DNA from: Chryseobacterium vrystaatense
GTDB lineage: Bacteria > Bacteroidota > Bacteroidia > Flavobacteriales > Weeksellaceae
Direction: 5' to 3'
Assembly (NCBI RefSeq): GCF_000737765.1
Contig: NZ_JPRI01000007.1
Coordinates: forward strand, 124,001 to 188,000
DNA: 64,000 bases
The position numbers and the translations under genes are program-made. Positions 63,914-64,000 of this stretch are shown piece after piece (position 1 is the first letter of the stretch; each line of letters starts with the position of its first letter). The notes below the pieces were generated by a model that was given only the letters and a program-made list of their open reading frames with translations, searched no databases and had not been told where the DNA came from.

Positions 63914-64000
63914 AAACTTTATTTTAAAGCTTAGTTCGCAATTACTGTGCCGAAGTTTTTGACGTAGTTTTTCTATTGTTTTTTAGTTTATAATTATTTA

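Overview
The window looks like chromosome from a Flavobacteriia member, most likely Chryseobacterium or a close relative in the Weeksellaceae. The DNA is AT-rich and coding-dense. Several genes start just after the Bacteroidota -7 promoter element TAnnTTTG. There are T9SS-type secreted proteins, a monomeric isocitrate dehydrogenase, a single-chain glycine decarboxylase and many flavobacterial hypothetical families. The assignment rests on gene families and promoter style; no database search was possible. No rRNA, tRNA, CRISPR array, insertion sequence or phage gene was seen.

Layout. 0-9 kb: an ECF sigma factor with a membrane partner, an S41 protease, two metallo-beta-lactamase-fold hydrolases, an acetyltransferase, an AraC regulator and an aldo/keto reductase. 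9-13.7 kb: NADP isocitrate dehydrogenase, two secreted T9SS-style proteins and thiol peroxidase. 13.7-24.2 kb: a one-strand array of small detoxification-type folds (VOC/PhnB, DinB, SRPBCC, alpha/beta hydrolase, SDR, DoxX-like) with a DUF763 protein and a Crp-type regulator. 24.3-32.2 kb: an S9 peptidase, a second ECF sigma operon, a J-domain protein, a tiny Cys/Lys-rich protein and gcvP. 32.3-41 kb: a looser region with secreted hypotheticals, a DUF4062 protein, a second S41 protein, a decayed pseudogene, PLPBP/YggS, an AAA ATPase and long gene-poor stretches. 41-48.4 kb: an SMR exporter, a LytS/LytTR two-component pair, a methyltransferase, a Nei-like glycosylase and a dGTPase.

The most interesting part is 48.5-63.3 kb, a class I lanthipeptide gene cluster built like a metal-uptake system. 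It holds a Fur-family regulator, an ABC-2 ATPase, two DUF3526-like permeases, a siderophore-type TonB receptor, a 64-residue double-Gly precursor with a His-rich core and two Cys, and a convergent operon for a C39 peptidase/ABC exporter, a LanB split into two proteins, and a LanC with a long C-terminal extension. A 15-bp inverted repeat, TGCAAC-N3-GTTGCA, occurs at all four promoter regions of the cluster (seven copies). In two promoters the placement relative to the -7 element is identical. The LanC appears to have lost all three zinc ligands of the cyclase site. My reading, which is inference, is a metal-regulated lanthipeptide that is made and exported under metal limitation and possibly recovered through the TonB receptor. 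Its cyclase would not itself need zinc.
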